A DNA stretch of 64,000 bases from Indolivaga macrotermitis. Its GTDB lineage: Bacteria > Bacteroidota > Bacteroidia > Bacteroidales > Dysgonomonadaceae. How positions within the stretch are numbered: the stretch's first letter is position 1; the number at the start of each line of letters is the position of its first letter. Positions 27,199 to 36,372 of this stretch are shown one piece after another. The stretch is taken from assembly GCF_900128985.1 (NCBI RefSeq), contig NZ_FQUC01000011.1, forward strand, positions 93,989 to 157,988, written 5' to 3'. The notes below the pieces were generated by a model, which saw nothing but the letters and a program-made list of their open reading frames with translations, was not told the origin of the DNA and did not search any database. The position numbers were made by a program, and so were the translations under genes.

Positions 27199-28845
27199 CT
27201 ATCTGTTTTTCTGGATAACCCCGATTTTCATCACCCAATCTTCGAATTCGTCTCTTGATACTGCAGCTTTGTTTCGTCCCTTTGTGCGGTAGTTGTATAT
27301 AGTGCTGAGGGAATACCGTAAGAATCCGGCGATCTTAACACTGTCGGTAATACCTAAACGAATAAGGGCGAAAATACGTAGCTCGGTGTTTAGCTGTTCT
27401 CCGGGCTTTAATTGTATTTGCTCTTCCTTGATAAGCAGCGAATTGAAATCTTCAACAAAGGTAGGATAGAGGCTGATAAATATGTTGTCAAATTTTTTAT
27501 ACAAATCTTCTAATTCATTATCAACAATTGTTGTTGATTTCAGCATCTTGAAAAGCTCGTCGAGCTGATTATTACTTGCTCTTTTGTTCAGAGCTTTGCG
27601 ATAATCTTCCAATTTGGTTATATAAGCCGAACAAAGGTCGAAGAAGTGCGCTATGTATTCCTCTTTTATATGGTTGGACTCGGATAACTGAAAGTTGACA
27701 TTATTTAATTGATTATTTGTTGCCGTTATATCTTCGTTGAGATTTATAAGTTTAACATTGGCACGGTATAATTCTTTCCTTATTCTGGATATTCGCCTCA
27801 TCTGTACATATACATATACAACGGCGGCAATAAGGCATACTATAAATATACTGGTAAAAATGAGAAAGAGTTTTAGTTCGCTCTTCTGTTTATATTCTTT
27901 AGCCAGATAAGCAGTATTGATAATACTGAAAAACTCTGATATCTCGATCGTTCGGAAACGTACATTACAGAACACAGCATCTTCGATGGCGGCTTTTGTA
28001 AATTTATAGGCTTGGTCTATATTGCCTTCTTCGTAAAATGTTGATGCCAGGCTCTGAAGTGAGGCATTATCTTTGGTTGCATTCCGTATGTCGCAGATAG
28101 CAGAGATGGCATAATAATGTTTTTGTAATTCGTGGTCGCGTTTATTTTTATAAACGGTTCCTAACAGATAGGTAACCAGTCCATAGTCGGGATCTTCCGG
28201 AGATATTTTCTCAAGGAGTTTCAATAATCTGTTATTCGCTATTTCGAACTGTCCCTGATAAAGTATTTTTTCGGTATATGTTATCTGGTATTTTATTGAT
28301 CCGGTATCTAATATCGCTAGCAATGAATCGCGAAATGCTTCATTTTTCTGGAAATAGGTGTGCCGGTTATTACTTTGTGCATAATGTCCGTAAAACTGGC
28401 TGTATGTTTCGAAATAAAGAGGTAAAAGATCTTTAGACAGCTTTTTGCGGTCGGTATTATCCAGTATACTTTTTGACTCTATGTACATCCCTGAGGCTGA
28501 GTATAAGAGAGATAACCGTAGGCTTGTTTCGTCGATCCTGTTTTTGTTGCCCGATTTTGCAGCTATAGTTTTATTCTTTTCTATATAGAGTATAGCCGAG
28601 TCTATCTGGTATTTCTGATATTCGTTTGATAATTTGATGTTTATATCGTATTCTTGATTATCAGGAAGATTTTGTGTGCCTAGAAGCTGTTTCAGACTTT
28701 TAATCTTTAATTCTTTTTGCTCCATATATACCTGTTTGTTATTGATCTCTTTGTTCAACAGATTCAATACAGAGTCTTTCTCCATTTTCGATTGTGAGTA
28801 TAAACTGGTACAACAAGTGAGTAGGATAAGCAAAAATTTATTCAT
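27199..28845 (-). CDS. SusR-like membrane-bound transcriptional regulator (DUF6377)
   Basis: A 548-residue regulator of the SusR type. Order: signal or anchor at 1-18, TPR-like helices (about 60-300), one transmembrane helix (about 325-348, LFLIFTSIFIVCLIAAVVYVYV), a coiled coil (about 355-395), a helical domain, and a C-terminal LuxR/HTH-like segment (LGITDSVKIAGFLRYSLSTIYNYRTKGRNKA). The TPR part would face the periplasm and sense an oligosaccharide, while the HTH binds DNA in the cytoplasm. It lies upstream of susC in the same direction, as expected for the activator of this PUL. It is not a hybrid two-component system. Confidence 0.85.
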   Translation of the reverse strand: MNKFLLILLTCCTSLYSQSKMEKDSVLNLLNKEINNKQVYMEQKELKIKSLKQLLGTQNLPDNQEYDINIKLSNEYQKYQIDSAILYIEKNKTIAAKSGNKNRIDETSLRLSLLYSASGMYIESKSILDNTDRKKLSKDLLPLYFETYSQFYGHYAQSNNRHTYFQKNEAFRDSLLAILDTGSIKYQITYTEKILYQGQFEIANNRLLKLLEKISPEDPDYGLVTYLLGTVYKNKRDHELQKHYYAISAICDIRNATKDNASLQSLASTFYEEGNIDQAYKFTKAAIEDAVFCNVRFRTIEISEFFSIINTAYLAKEYKQKSELKLFLIFTSIFIVCLIAAVVYVYVQMRRISRIRKELYRANVKLINLNEDITATNNQLNNVNFQLSESNHIKEEYIAHFFDLCSAYITKLEDYRKALNKRASNNQLDELFKMLKSTTIVDNELEDLYKKFDNIFISLYPTFVEDFNSLLIKEEQIQLKPGEQLNTELRIFALIRLGITDSVKIAGFLRYSLSTIYNYRTKGRNKAAVSRDEFEDWVMKIGVIQKNR

Positions 28846-28883
28846 AGCTGGTCGATTTACCTTCAGAGATTATTCAAAGTTAA

Positions 28884-28928
28884 TCAAAAAAATAATTTAT
28901 AAAGGGCTGTATGACTATACAGCCCTTT
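28884..28928 (-). terminator. Intrinsic terminator of the CE4 operon
   Basis: AAAGGGCTGTAT (28901-28912) and ATACAGCCCTTT (28917-28928) form a perfect 12-bp stem with a 4-base loop. On the - strand a T-rich tract ending in eight T follows. It sits 25 bases past the stop of the CE4 gene and separates that operon from the PUL regulator. Confidence 0.75.
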
Positions 28929-28952
28929 ATTGTGTTTCTATATCGGCATTAT

Positions 28953-29921
28953 TTATTTATAAGTAATCTGTATATCTCCTCCAAAAGGATCGAAATCAAA
29001 TATAACCTTATCTGAAAGCACTTTAGGTGTAATTTTTTTTCCTCCTTGTTGTATTTCAAAGCTTTGAACTCCTGTAGTTTCAATAATAGCAGTTAAAGGT
29101 TCTTTGAACAGGTTTTTGTCCAGACTCAGTTGAGGAGTGACTGTTACTTTTCCTTGCTCCTTCACTGTATTTAGTTGGATATTGTCTCTTTCGGCTATGT
29201 AAGATGCAACCTGACTGAAGGTTCCTACCCATATTTGATTGTCTAAAGCCTTTACTTTCTCGAAATTATTCCACAAAACATTAGGGTCGGGGAAAGCATC
29301 GTATCCATAGTTGATTCCGTGTATCATTGCAACAGCCCATTCTCGATTGTCGATTATTTCTTTTAATTTCTTATTGAGCGATTCTATTGTACTTTCTGTT
29401 CCTATAGCAAATTCGAAAAGACGGGTTCCAACTCTGTTCTTTGAAGCCAGAGCTATAATCTCGTCATTCTTTGCATTGTAAGGATAGCATAATGAAATGG
29501 GGATCAAACCTACTTTCTCCAAAATTATACTGTCGTTTTTCTCTATTTCTTTTACAGCTTCTTCTCTTGTTATTTTTACAAGATTTTGATGAGACCATGT
29601 ATGTGATGCTATTTCATGTCCTTTTTCAGCCATAATCCTCAGTTCTTCCCATGTCATATGGGTTGTATCTGTTATATGTTGGCTGTCTTCATTTATTGTT
29701 GATCCGATAATCCAGAATGTACCTCTGAATCCGTATTTTTCGAGTTGTGGGACTGCCAGCGTATAATGTTCTTTCATTCCGTCATCGAAAGTATAACTGA
29801 GAGCAGAGACTTTGTCGTCTTTATAATTTGCTATGCGGATATTTACATCAGGTATTTCGTTTCCGAGTACCAATAAAGAATTTATCAAGAAGAAGGTTGC
29901 CGCGAATACTATTTTTTTCAT
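28953..29921 (-). CDS. CE4 polysaccharide deacetylase
   Basis: A 322-residue secreted deacetylase. The start at 29921 gives a good signal peptide (to about residue 21) and a 22-base gap from the VanW stop. The NodB domain has the catalytic/metal aspartates in SYTFDDG (Asp46/Asp47) and the metal-binding HxxxH in SHTWSH (His107/His111), followed by CYPYNAKND and MIHGINYG. A beta-rich C-terminal domain of about 75 residues follows. It probably deacetylates an amino-sugar or acetylated polymer outside the cytoplasm. It ends a five-gene operon of envelope-type genes. Confidence 0.85.
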   Translation of the reverse strand: MKKIVFAATFFLINSLLVLGNEIPDVNIRIANYKDDKVSALSYTFDDGMKEHYTLAVPQLEKYGFRGTFWIIGSTINEDSQHITDTTHMTWEELRIMAEKGHEIASHTWSHQNLVKITREEAVKEIEKNDSIILEKVGLIPISLCYPYNAKNDEIIALASKNRVGTRLFEFAIGTESTIESLNKKLKEIIDNREWAVAMIHGINYGYDAFPDPNVLWNNFEKVKALDNQIWVGTFSQVASYIAERDNIQLNTVKEQGKVTVTPQLSLDKNLFKEPLTAIIETTGVQSFEIQQGGKKITPKVLSDKVIFDFDPFGGDIQITYK

Positions 29922-29943
29922 GATCTTTGGTATTTGTGAATAT

Positions 29944-30645
29944 TTATTGGGTGAGATATAGAGAGTCGCCGATGTAAATACCATCGGCAAAGGTCTCTAC
30001 ATGAATTTTATCTTGTATTTTGTTTCTTCTGAATTCAAGAGTGCGTTCTTTGATCTGTTGCTCGCTTAGTAGCTTGCAGATAATCCGGGAATCCTTGATT
30101 TCGAATTCGAATCGTACATCGAAAGGGTAGGGATTGGCAACCCGAAGATCCTTATAGCCATATACGATTGTTGCATCGGAACCAAGTGGTGTGAATCGTT
30201 CTTCTTCGGTATAGATATCTACTGTATGGTTATGACGTTCGGTTATATTCATTCCGGCTTTTAATGCACAGATATAAATTAGTCCGGAAAGTTGACAAAG
30301 TCCTCCTCCATAATCGGCTTGAAGCTTTCCCTCGATCAGATTTCGTCCAACTTTAAATCCTCTTTGAGAAGAAGGATTACCTATGGCTTCCCAAAATGAT
30401 AAGGTTTCGTTTTGTCCGATGATATAGTTTTCTATAAAATCGGCTCCTAGTCTGATATTATCTATTTTATTTTCGTAGTGGCTCGACTGCCTGATTGGTT
30501 GGGTTACTTCTATAGAGAACGGAGGTGTGTATTCGGATGCATGTGCTACCGCAAAACATATTCCTGATTTTTTATCAGTCGCTTTGCGTTTTCTCAGCTT
30601 ATACTCTAACCTGAGGTATTTCGGTATTAATTTTCTTAACCTCAT
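29944..30645 (-). CDS. VanW family protein
   Basis: A 233-residue VanW-family protein, recognised by SFWEAIGNPSSQRGFKVGRNLIEG, ADYGGGLCQLSGLIY and the later HTVDIYT and DATIVYGYKDLRVAN blocks. The start at 30645 is preferred over a longer frame because its ATG shares the sequence ATGA with the stop of the upstream methyltransferase, a usual translational coupling. VanW occurs in some vancomycin-resistance clusters and in many genomes without them; its biochemical role is unknown. No signal peptide or membrane helix is obvious. Confidence 0.82.
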   Translation of the reverse strand: MRLRKLIPKYLRLEYKLRKRKATDKKSGICFAVAHASEYTPPFSIEVTQPIRQSSHYENKIDNIRLGADFIENYIIGQNETLSFWEAIGNPSSQRGFKVGRNLIEGKLQADYGGGLCQLSGLIYICALKAGMNITERHNHTVDIYTEEERFTPLGSDATIVYGYKDLRVANPYPFDVRFEFEIKDSRIICKLLSEQQIKERTLEFRRNKIQDKIHVETFADGIYIGDSLYLTQ

Positions 30646-31328
30646 ACTTTCTTTTTGAGTATAACAACAATATATGACGCGTACTTTTTCAGGAATGAAC
30701 GGCATATCCATGTATCTATCCGGCGGAGATAACGTCTGGTAGAAGGAGGAAACCTGTGAATCGGAAAAAATAATATTCCATATGATGATTTTACAAGCCA
30801 TTGTGTTGTCATGGCTTGTATTTCGATAGTCGAAAGGGCATTGGATGCGTGCCAGTTTTCGGCTTTATAATTAATAGCCTGACGCCGGTATTTCGAAGGG
30901 AAATCGAAAATAAGCGTTGCTCCCGGTTTAGCTATACGGCTTGTTTCTTCCAAAAACTGCCGGGTAGTTTCTTTGTCTAAATGCATGACTAGATGGAAGG
31001 AAAAAATGGTCTCGAACTTTTTATCTTCGAAAGGCATTTGCGAAGCATTACCTTCGAATAATAAGCGATTGCGATATTTTCGTTGGGCTACTTCGAGCAT
31101 ATTGGGGCTTATGTCGAGTCCGTATCGTGCATATCTGAGAAATCTGCCTGTTCCGCATGCTACATCAAGAGTTGTTTCCTTATCTCTGTGAAGCATAAGC
31201 TTGTGCATTACCTTTTTCTCTTGGTAGTCAATATATTTCCCATATGAATTAGCAAATCTGTCGTGATCGTATTCAGGTGCTAAATCATTATAATATGTCT
31301 TAATGGATTGTTGTCTGTTCTTATTCAT
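30642..31328 (-). CDS. Class I SAM-dependent methyltransferase
   Basis: A 228-residue methyltransferase with motif I DVACGTGR (about residues 55-62), the GLDISPNML segment for the ribose-binding acidic residue, and IFSFHLVMHLD for motif IV. The C-terminal third, rich in Arg, Trp and Phe (FFPIHRFPPSTRRYLRRID), may be the substrate lid. Substrate is not readable from these motifs; the UbiE/Methyltransf_11 type is common. It is translationally coupled to the VanW gene by an ATGA overlap and follows the epimerase gene by 36 bases. Confidence 0.85.
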   Translation of the reverse strand: MNKNRQQSIKTYYNDLAPEYDHDRFANSYGKYIDYQEKKVMHKLMLHRDKETTLDVACGTGRFLRYARYGLDISPNMLEVAQRKYRNRLLFEGNASQMPFEDKKFETIFSFHLVMHLDKETTRQFLEETSRIAKPGATLIFDFPSKYRRQAINYKAENWHASNALSTIEIQAMTTQWLVKSSYGILFFPIHRFPPSTRRYLRRIDTWICRSFLKKYASYIVVILKKKV

Positions 31329-31364
31329 TTTAGAAATCCGTATAGAGTGGGAGTATTGTGCGGG

Positions 31365-32243
31365 TTATTCTTCTATAATGATTCGGTACGATGCTGTAAA
31401 CTTTTCTCCTGCCGGCAGTTTGTTCATCCAGTCTCGGTGTTTAAAGTCTCCGGAGTAATTAACTCTGTCGCATCGCCCGTACCACGGTTCGATACAAACA
31501 AACGGAGAATCTTTGTGCGGCGGTTCCCATAAGCCAACCAGAGGCGCATCAAAATCTAAGGTGATATAAGGTTTCCGTTGCGTATTCAGAAGTGTAACCC
31601 GTCGAATTTGATTGCTTTCGAAGATAAGCGCGTCATTGTCGAATGTCTGATTGTCGATAGGGAGTCTCACGTCGGGCAATTGTAAATCATATTCTTTGGA
31701 GGGATCTATACATCCCTTTTCCGAGATAAGAGTATATTTCAGCTTTTCGGTATTATCAAAAGTGAAGTATCCTTTTATTGCATCAGAACCTTTGCTCTCG
31801 GGATAATTGAAGGCTGGATGTGCTCCTATCTGGAAATAAAGTTCCGATTGTCCTATATTTATAACTTCCCATGATACTTCTATTACGTTACCGGATAATT
31901 TATATCCGATCTCCAGATGAAAAGGAAATGGGTATATATTGCGGGATGCTTCGTCATCTTTCAGTAGGAAGCGGATTTCGTTTTCAGATTCTTTGACTAG
32001 TTCGAATTCGCGGTCTCTTGCAAAACCATGCTGAGACATCCGGTAAGTTTTTCCTTCATGGGTGTACTGATTATCCCATAAGCTGCCGACTATGGGAAAA
32101 AGTACCGGGGAATGGCGTTTCCAATATGTTGGATCTGCCTGCCAAAGATATTCACGGCCGTCATCTTTCCGTGTAATGCTCGTAAGTTCGGCTCCGAAAG
32201 ATTTAATTTTTATGGATAGTTTATCGTTGACCAGAGTTTTCAT
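31365..32243 (-). CDS. Aldose 1-epimerase family protein (LacX-like)
   Basis: A 292-residue galactose-mutarotase-like beta-sandwich protein. The segments RHSPVLFPIVGSLW, MSQHGFARDREF and IGAHPAFNYP carry the conserved histidines of the LacX/YphB branch, and CIEPWYGRCD the late acidic residue. It should catalyse anomer interconversion of hexoses or hexose phosphates in the cytoplasm. It is second in the five-gene operon. Its sugar cannot be stated. Confidence 0.85.
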   Translation of the reverse strand: MKTLVNDKLSIKIKSFGAELTSITRKDDGREYLWQADPTYWKRHSPVLFPIVGSLWDNQYTHEGKTYRMSQHGFARDREFELVKESENEIRFLLKDDEASRNIYPFPFHLEIGYKLSGNVIEVSWEVINIGQSELYFQIGAHPAFNYPESKGSDAIKGYFTFDNTEKLKYTLISEKGCIDPSKEYDLQLPDVRLPIDNQTFDNDALIFESNQIRRVTLLNTQRKPYITLDFDAPLVGLWEPPHKDSPFVCIEPWYGRCDRVNYSGDFKHRDWMNKLPAGEKFTASYRIIIEE

Positions 32244-32265
32244 TATATCGTGTTGTTTGAGTATC

Positions 32266-33756
32266 TTATTGTTGAACTAATTGATTATCCTTTAGTTCGG
32301 TTATCTCTTTTATCCCTTTCCGGTTGAATAGTAACCGGAATTTACGATAATATAAATTTTCGGAACCTTCGCATCGCACAACCATATAGAGCGCATAGAC
32401 TTTTTCGCTCGAATACCGGACATAACCATCCTGTTCATCCGGTAGATAGATGGGTATTGACGGATTGTCCATCTTTTGTATGTAGTGAGCTATATTAAAC
32501 CGTGTAATGTCATTGATACCGATAAATTCATATCCCCGGTAAGTGCCTATTTTTGACGATTCCAGCCTAACCAGTTTTCGGTAGAGAAGAATCTGTTCAT
32601 TATATACTTTGTTTTCGGCTTCCACAAGGGGTGATCGTTTGCGCATGCTGATAACTTCGGGTGGAACTTTCGATTCGAGTACGTAGTCGAAAGCTTCTTT
32701 TGTCCATCCGATAGGTTCGTGTTGTATATCGAGTTGTCGTTTGGTATCGAAATACTTTTTCCCTAGCTGTGTACTGAAATAGTATCGCATAAGGTCTTTG
32801 ATCCTGTCTTTGAATATATAGCTGATAACGAGGGCACAGAACAAGGGAACGGTGAAATTGCCGTAATGGAGCTGTGCCGAAAAAGAAATTACGGTTGCGA
32901 ATATCATAGATATACCAGCTGCAATTCCGTAGAAGAACTGTTCGGCGATAGCCCCGTCTTTACTCTTTTTGGTAATGAGGAAGAGATCACTTTCGATAAA
33001 TTTCTTCAGTATGCCCCAGCGCATAATTACCAGATAATTATTGCTGCTGTCTTTAGTATCGAGCATCGAATAACCTTGCGACCTTTTGTAATTGTCTTCT
33101 TTTACAACAAGGTTATGCAGCTTGTCTTTGACCTGAAAAAAGGAGTTCATATTCTCAAGTCCTCGCATCAACCTGAAAGTCTGTTGCTGAAGGATATTGC
33201 CGATAAAGTCGTCGCCAAAAATATAATACTGTTTATTATCTTCCGAAATTGAAGGGTGATTGATATAAGGTTTTAAGTCCCGGTATCGTTTTATGATTTG
33301 TGAGATATGCAGTACATATTCATCAATTAATCCGTTTAATAGATCATTTTCCTCTTCTTCAATAATATAAAATGCCCTGTCTCGGGATGCACTTTTGAAT
33401 ATTGATGAAAACATCCTGATCTGGAAGATGTAGTTTTTCTGAAATTCTGCATTCTCGGGATCGGAGGTGATATCTTCGATAGCTTTTTTTAGTCTCGATA
33501 AAGGACTGCTTTCACCCATGTATATTTCCTGTAGTGTATAAACAGGAGTGATCAAGCGTATATATGACTTTGTATCTTTATAAAATTGCTCTTTACTGTA
33601 CGTACTACGATTGATATCTATATTGTTCGGGACAAATAGCCAGGTGTTGATACCAAATTCATTAGTCTCATTACCAGTCGTTTTTTTTGTGGCAATAAAA
33701 GATGTCTTGAATTCGAACGAGTAGGCATCGTGTATTTTTACTTTGATATCAATCAT
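32266..33756 (-). CDS. Conserved hypothetical membrane protein
   Basis: A 496-residue protein I cannot assign to a named family. It has a soluble N-terminal part (about 1-275) with long helices, two hydrophobic segments (about 277-299, FFYGIAAGISMIFATVISF, and about 304-318), and a C-terminal part of about 175 residues, so two membrane passes with both large domains on the same side. No enzyme motif is seen. It opens the operon with the epimerase, methyltransferase, VanW and CE4 genes, with only 22 bases to the next gene. Its full length and lack of broken frame argue for a real gene. Confidence 0.7.
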   Translation of the reverse strand: MIDIKVKIHDAYSFEFKTSFIATKKTTGNETNEFGINTWLFVPNNIDINRSTYSKEQFYKDTKSYIRLITPVYTLQEIYMGESSPLSRLKKAIEDITSDPENAEFQKNYIFQIRMFSSIFKSASRDRAFYIIEEEENDLLNGLIDEYVLHISQIIKRYRDLKPYINHPSISEDNKQYYIFGDDFIGNILQQQTFRLMRGLENMNSFFQVKDKLHNLVVKEDNYKRSQGYSMLDTKDSSNNYLVIMRWGILKKFIESDLFLITKKSKDGAIAEQFFYGIAAGISMIFATVISFSAQLHYGNFTVPLFCALVISYIFKDRIKDLMRYYFSTQLGKKYFDTKRQLDIQHEPIGWTKEAFDYVLESKVPPEVISMRKRSPLVEAENKVYNEQILLYRKLVRLESSKIGTYRGYEFIGINDITRFNIAHYIQKMDNPSIPIYLPDEQDGYVRYSSEKVYALYMVVRCEGSENLYYRKFRLLFNRKGIKEITELKDNQLVQQ

Positions 33757-33885
33757 ACTACCAAAGATAGTATTTTTATGGTATTGTTTGTTATTCAGAT
33801 ATATTTCAGTGTAAACAGTTTTGATGGAGGTTATTAATAAATAGTCTGCTTACAAGGAGTTAGAGGCATTTTTTGCACTGAGGTA

Positions 33886-34470
33886 TTAATAAGGCCAATT
33901 CAAACCTTCGATGTTGAACTTTACGCTTTTGTTTTCTTCATGAAAGAATTCGAACTGTGCCAACAGGGTTTTGGTCTTTTTTAGTTTTGATATAAATGCT
34001 GTACTATGGTGGATACTAATAGTGGTTGAGCTGAATTCTTTTGATGTGGTGAAATGGAAAGTCTGGGCTTTTTCGTTATCAAACCGTACTTTAATAAAAT
34101 CATCGTTATTATTGAATAGAAACTGGTCTTTTTGTATCAATAAAAATACTTCGGATATATCTTGGGAGCTTATTTTCCTCAGTATTAATTTAACGGGAGT
34201 ACTTCCTTTATAAGGATAACTGAAAAATAACTCGTCTTCGGACCATGTTTCTGCTAAATATGTTTTTATATCGTCTATTTGGCAGACGTTTTCTGTGTAA
34301 ATCCATTGGCAACCGGAGCTTTGGAACTCATTAATGGTATCCTTTGTATTATTGTTTTTATTAATCTCAGCGACTGTATTTTGAGCAGGTGGTTTTGGTG
34401 ATAAACCTGAACAAGAACTGAATAAAATGATAGAAGCAAAAAGATAGAATAAGTGTATTCTTTTCATCAA
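33886..34470 (-). CDS. Hypothetical lipoprotein
   Basis: A 194-residue predicted lipoprotein with lipobox FSSC (Cys20) and a polar, Asn/Thr-rich linker before a small beta-rich domain. No family is recognised. The segment SGCQWIYTENVCQIDDIKTYL contains two cysteines that could form a disulphide. It stands alone between the envelope operon and the CYTH gene, in the same direction. Confidence 0.6.
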   Translation of the reverse strand: MMKRIHLFYLFASIILFSSCSGLSPKPPAQNTVAEINKNNNTKDTINEFQSSGCQWIYTENVCQIDDIKTYLAETWSEDELFFSYPYKGSTPVKLILRKISSQDISEVFLLIQKDQFLFNNNDDFIKVRFDNEKAQTFHFTTSKEFSSTTISIHHSTAFISKLKKTKTLLAQFEFFHEENKSVKFNIEGLNWPY

Positions 34471-34658
34471 AGTGTAAATTTTTTAAGGGGTTTTGCAAAA
34501 ATAAGAAATTGTTCAGTTTTTTCTAACTAAAATCTATATATTTAGTTCTACTTCACTATAATTTAATACTATGTTGTAACGAGAGGGATTTCTTCTTTTG
34601 TAAAAAAGAGGAATGATTGTAGTTGAAACTTTTAGAAAAGGTTGGTTATTTGCGCAAA

Positions 34659-35129
34659 TTACCAGTTTTTGTAGGGATTGCTTATTAATTGAGAATTATA
34701 ATACCGTTTATCTCCTGTAACTTCTTCGCCCAGCCAATGGGGTTTGTCGAAACTTTCGTCTTCTGATTGCAATTCTATTTCAGCAATAGTCAAGCCTTCA
34801 TTTTCTCCAAAAAATTCATCTACTTCAAATATGTGTTTTCCAGACTTTATGAGATAACGTACTTTATCGATCACACCCGGTAGGCAGAGTTGGAGCAACT
34901 GCTCAGCATCTTTTATACTGATCTCCTTTTCCCACTCGAAACGACTGATGCTATTTGCTTGTGTACCTCCTTTAATGGTTATGTATCCTATGTCTCCTTT
35001 GATGCGGACACGAACAGCCCGTTCTGCATCCGATACTAAATAACCTTGTGTAATCCGCTCGCTGGAATATGCAGATGATTTGTAATCGCCTGTAACTAAG
35101 AATTTGCGTTCTATTTCAGTATTATTCAT
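34659..35129 (-). CDS. CYTH domain protein (inorganic triphosphatase-like)
   Basis: A 156-residue single CYTH (triphosphate tunnel metalloenzyme) domain. The ExExK signature is EIERK at residues 5-9, followed by RVRIKGDIGYITIKG, KVRYLI, FEVDEFFG and IAEIELQSED, which supply the alternating basic and acidic tunnel residues. Bacterial relatives of this size hydrolyse tripolyphosphate, while others make cAMP or hydrolyse thiamine triphosphate. It lies 32 bases after the DUF4831 gene. Confidence 0.85.
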   Translation of the reverse strand: MNNTEIERKFLVTGDYKSSAYSSERITQGYLVSDAERAVRVRIKGDIGYITIKGGTQANSISRFEWEKEISIKDAEQLLQLCLPGVIDKVRYLIKSGKHIFEVDEFFGENEGLTIAEIELQSEDESFDKPHWLGEEVTGDKRYYNSQLISNPYKNW

Positions 35130-35161
35130 AAAAATGAAGGAAAGCAGTCGGCCGGTATTAT

Positions 35162-36250
35162 TTATTGTATGATCTGTTTAATGGCTCCCATCTCGGGGTA
35201 GAATATCACTTTTATGGGCTGTTTATTATTGTCGAACATCTGGGGTACGAGTACGTCTTGTATGCCATATTGAACAACATCGCAACTCTTGTTGACCCAG
35301 TCTTTGTTGCCGAACTCAACTTTGAGAGTTGCTTTTCCCGGAACATTGAAGATGATGCCTTTCGAAAATTTCTTTTCCAGTTCTTTTTCCTCTTTAGGAC
35401 TAAGTATCGGGGCTTCTTTCACGGCTTCTTTACTTATAAGGGAAAGGTAAGCTGGCGCTCCCGAAAGATCGTCATTGCGAACAAAGCCTAATCGGCGTGA
35501 GAACCTGAATATAACTTGCTTGTCTATATTTTTGTTTTCGGGTATAATGGTAGATGTCAGAGGTTCTATATTTTCGACGGTTTCGGTACCGGCAAATAAA
35601 GAGGTCAGTGCTTTTTCTTGTGTGTCAAGGCGTTCCATAACAAGCTTATAAGCATTGCCATCGGGAGGCATATTATCAGCCTCTCCGGTAAGTATGCTGT
35701 TACGTGTTTCGCGAAGTAAAAATATTTGCTTGGCTATGAGTTCAGCTTGCCTTGATTTTGATCCTGCCCGTAATGTTTCTTCCGATAAAAAGGAATTGGG
35801 ATTAAGGATCGGTTTAGCCTCCTCGGTTTTGGTTGTATTATTAGGAGTTGAAGGGGCATCGAATTGCGCATCGGCATTGATCGCACATATCAGTCCGTTC
35901 TTATCTAAGGTGACGAATGGGGCTACCGTGTTGCTGCGAAATTCAACCTGATAGCTTTTCTCTTTATCTGCCACTCCGCTAACTTCGGCAGATATGTCGG
36001 TTAAAGTGTATATAACTTCGTCTTGTGTGATAGGGTTTGCTATATTCAGATATTGTTGAGCATATTCGAAAAACTCTCCGGCTTTGCGGGTTGTTTTAGT
36101 TGCCTGTGCTTTTACGGTAATAGCCGTTTTCGGTAGCGAATATACTACTCCGTAATTGTTGCTCCTTACAGCACTCATTTTTACAGTTTCCTGAGCGTGC
36201 AATCCTCCGACAAACAATAGAGACAATAATCCTATATAATAATGTTTCAT
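35162..36250 (-). CDS. DUF4831 family secreted protein
   Basis: A 362-residue protein with a clear signal peptide (to about residue 19, GLHAQ). Opening NYGVVYSLPKTAITVKAQATKTTRKAGEF-type text, LIAKQIFLLRETRNSILTGEADNMPPDG and the C-terminal VPGKATLKV block agree with DUF4831, a family found in Bacteroidetes. A Thr/Asn/Pro-rich linker lies near residues 130-150. Probably periplasmic or outer-membrane associated; function unknown. It precedes the CYTH gene closely and may be cotranscribed with it. Confidence 0.75.
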   Translation of the reverse strand: MKHYYIGLLSLLFVGGLHAQETVKMSAVRSNNYGVVYSLPKTAITVKAQATKTTRKAGEFFEYAQQYLNIANPITQDEVIYTLTDISAEVSGVADKEKSYQVEFRSNTVAPFVTLDKNGLICAINADAQFDAPSTPNNTTKTEEAKPILNPNSFLSEETLRAGSKSRQAELIAKQIFLLRETRNSILTGEADNMPPDGNAYKLVMERLDTQEKALTSLFAGTETVENIEPLTSTIIPENKNIDKQVIFRFSRRLGFVRNDDLSGAPAYLSLISKEAVKEAPILSPKEEKELEKKFSKGIIFNVPGKATLKVEFGNKDWVNKSCDVVQYGIQDVLVPQMFDNNKQPIKVIFYPEMGAIKQIIQ

Positions 36251-36372
36251 ATTTTTTGTATTCTGAAATTAGTTGATAACAGACAGGGTAAAAGTAAGTA
36301 TTTTCTGTCGTATTATCAAGATATATACAATCCGGACATATTACTAAAAACTGCCAGGGTCGAATTCTAAAT

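Noticed and set aside
30646..30801. Longer N-terminus of the VanW protein
   Set aside because: It lies fully inside the methyltransferase gene in another frame; the ATGA-coupled start at 30645 is better.
34560..34658. Weak hairpin TTCTTCTTTT/AAAAGAGGAA between the lipoprotein and CYTH genes
   Set aside because: Low-GC stem with a mismatch in AT-rich DNA; not distinguishable from chance.
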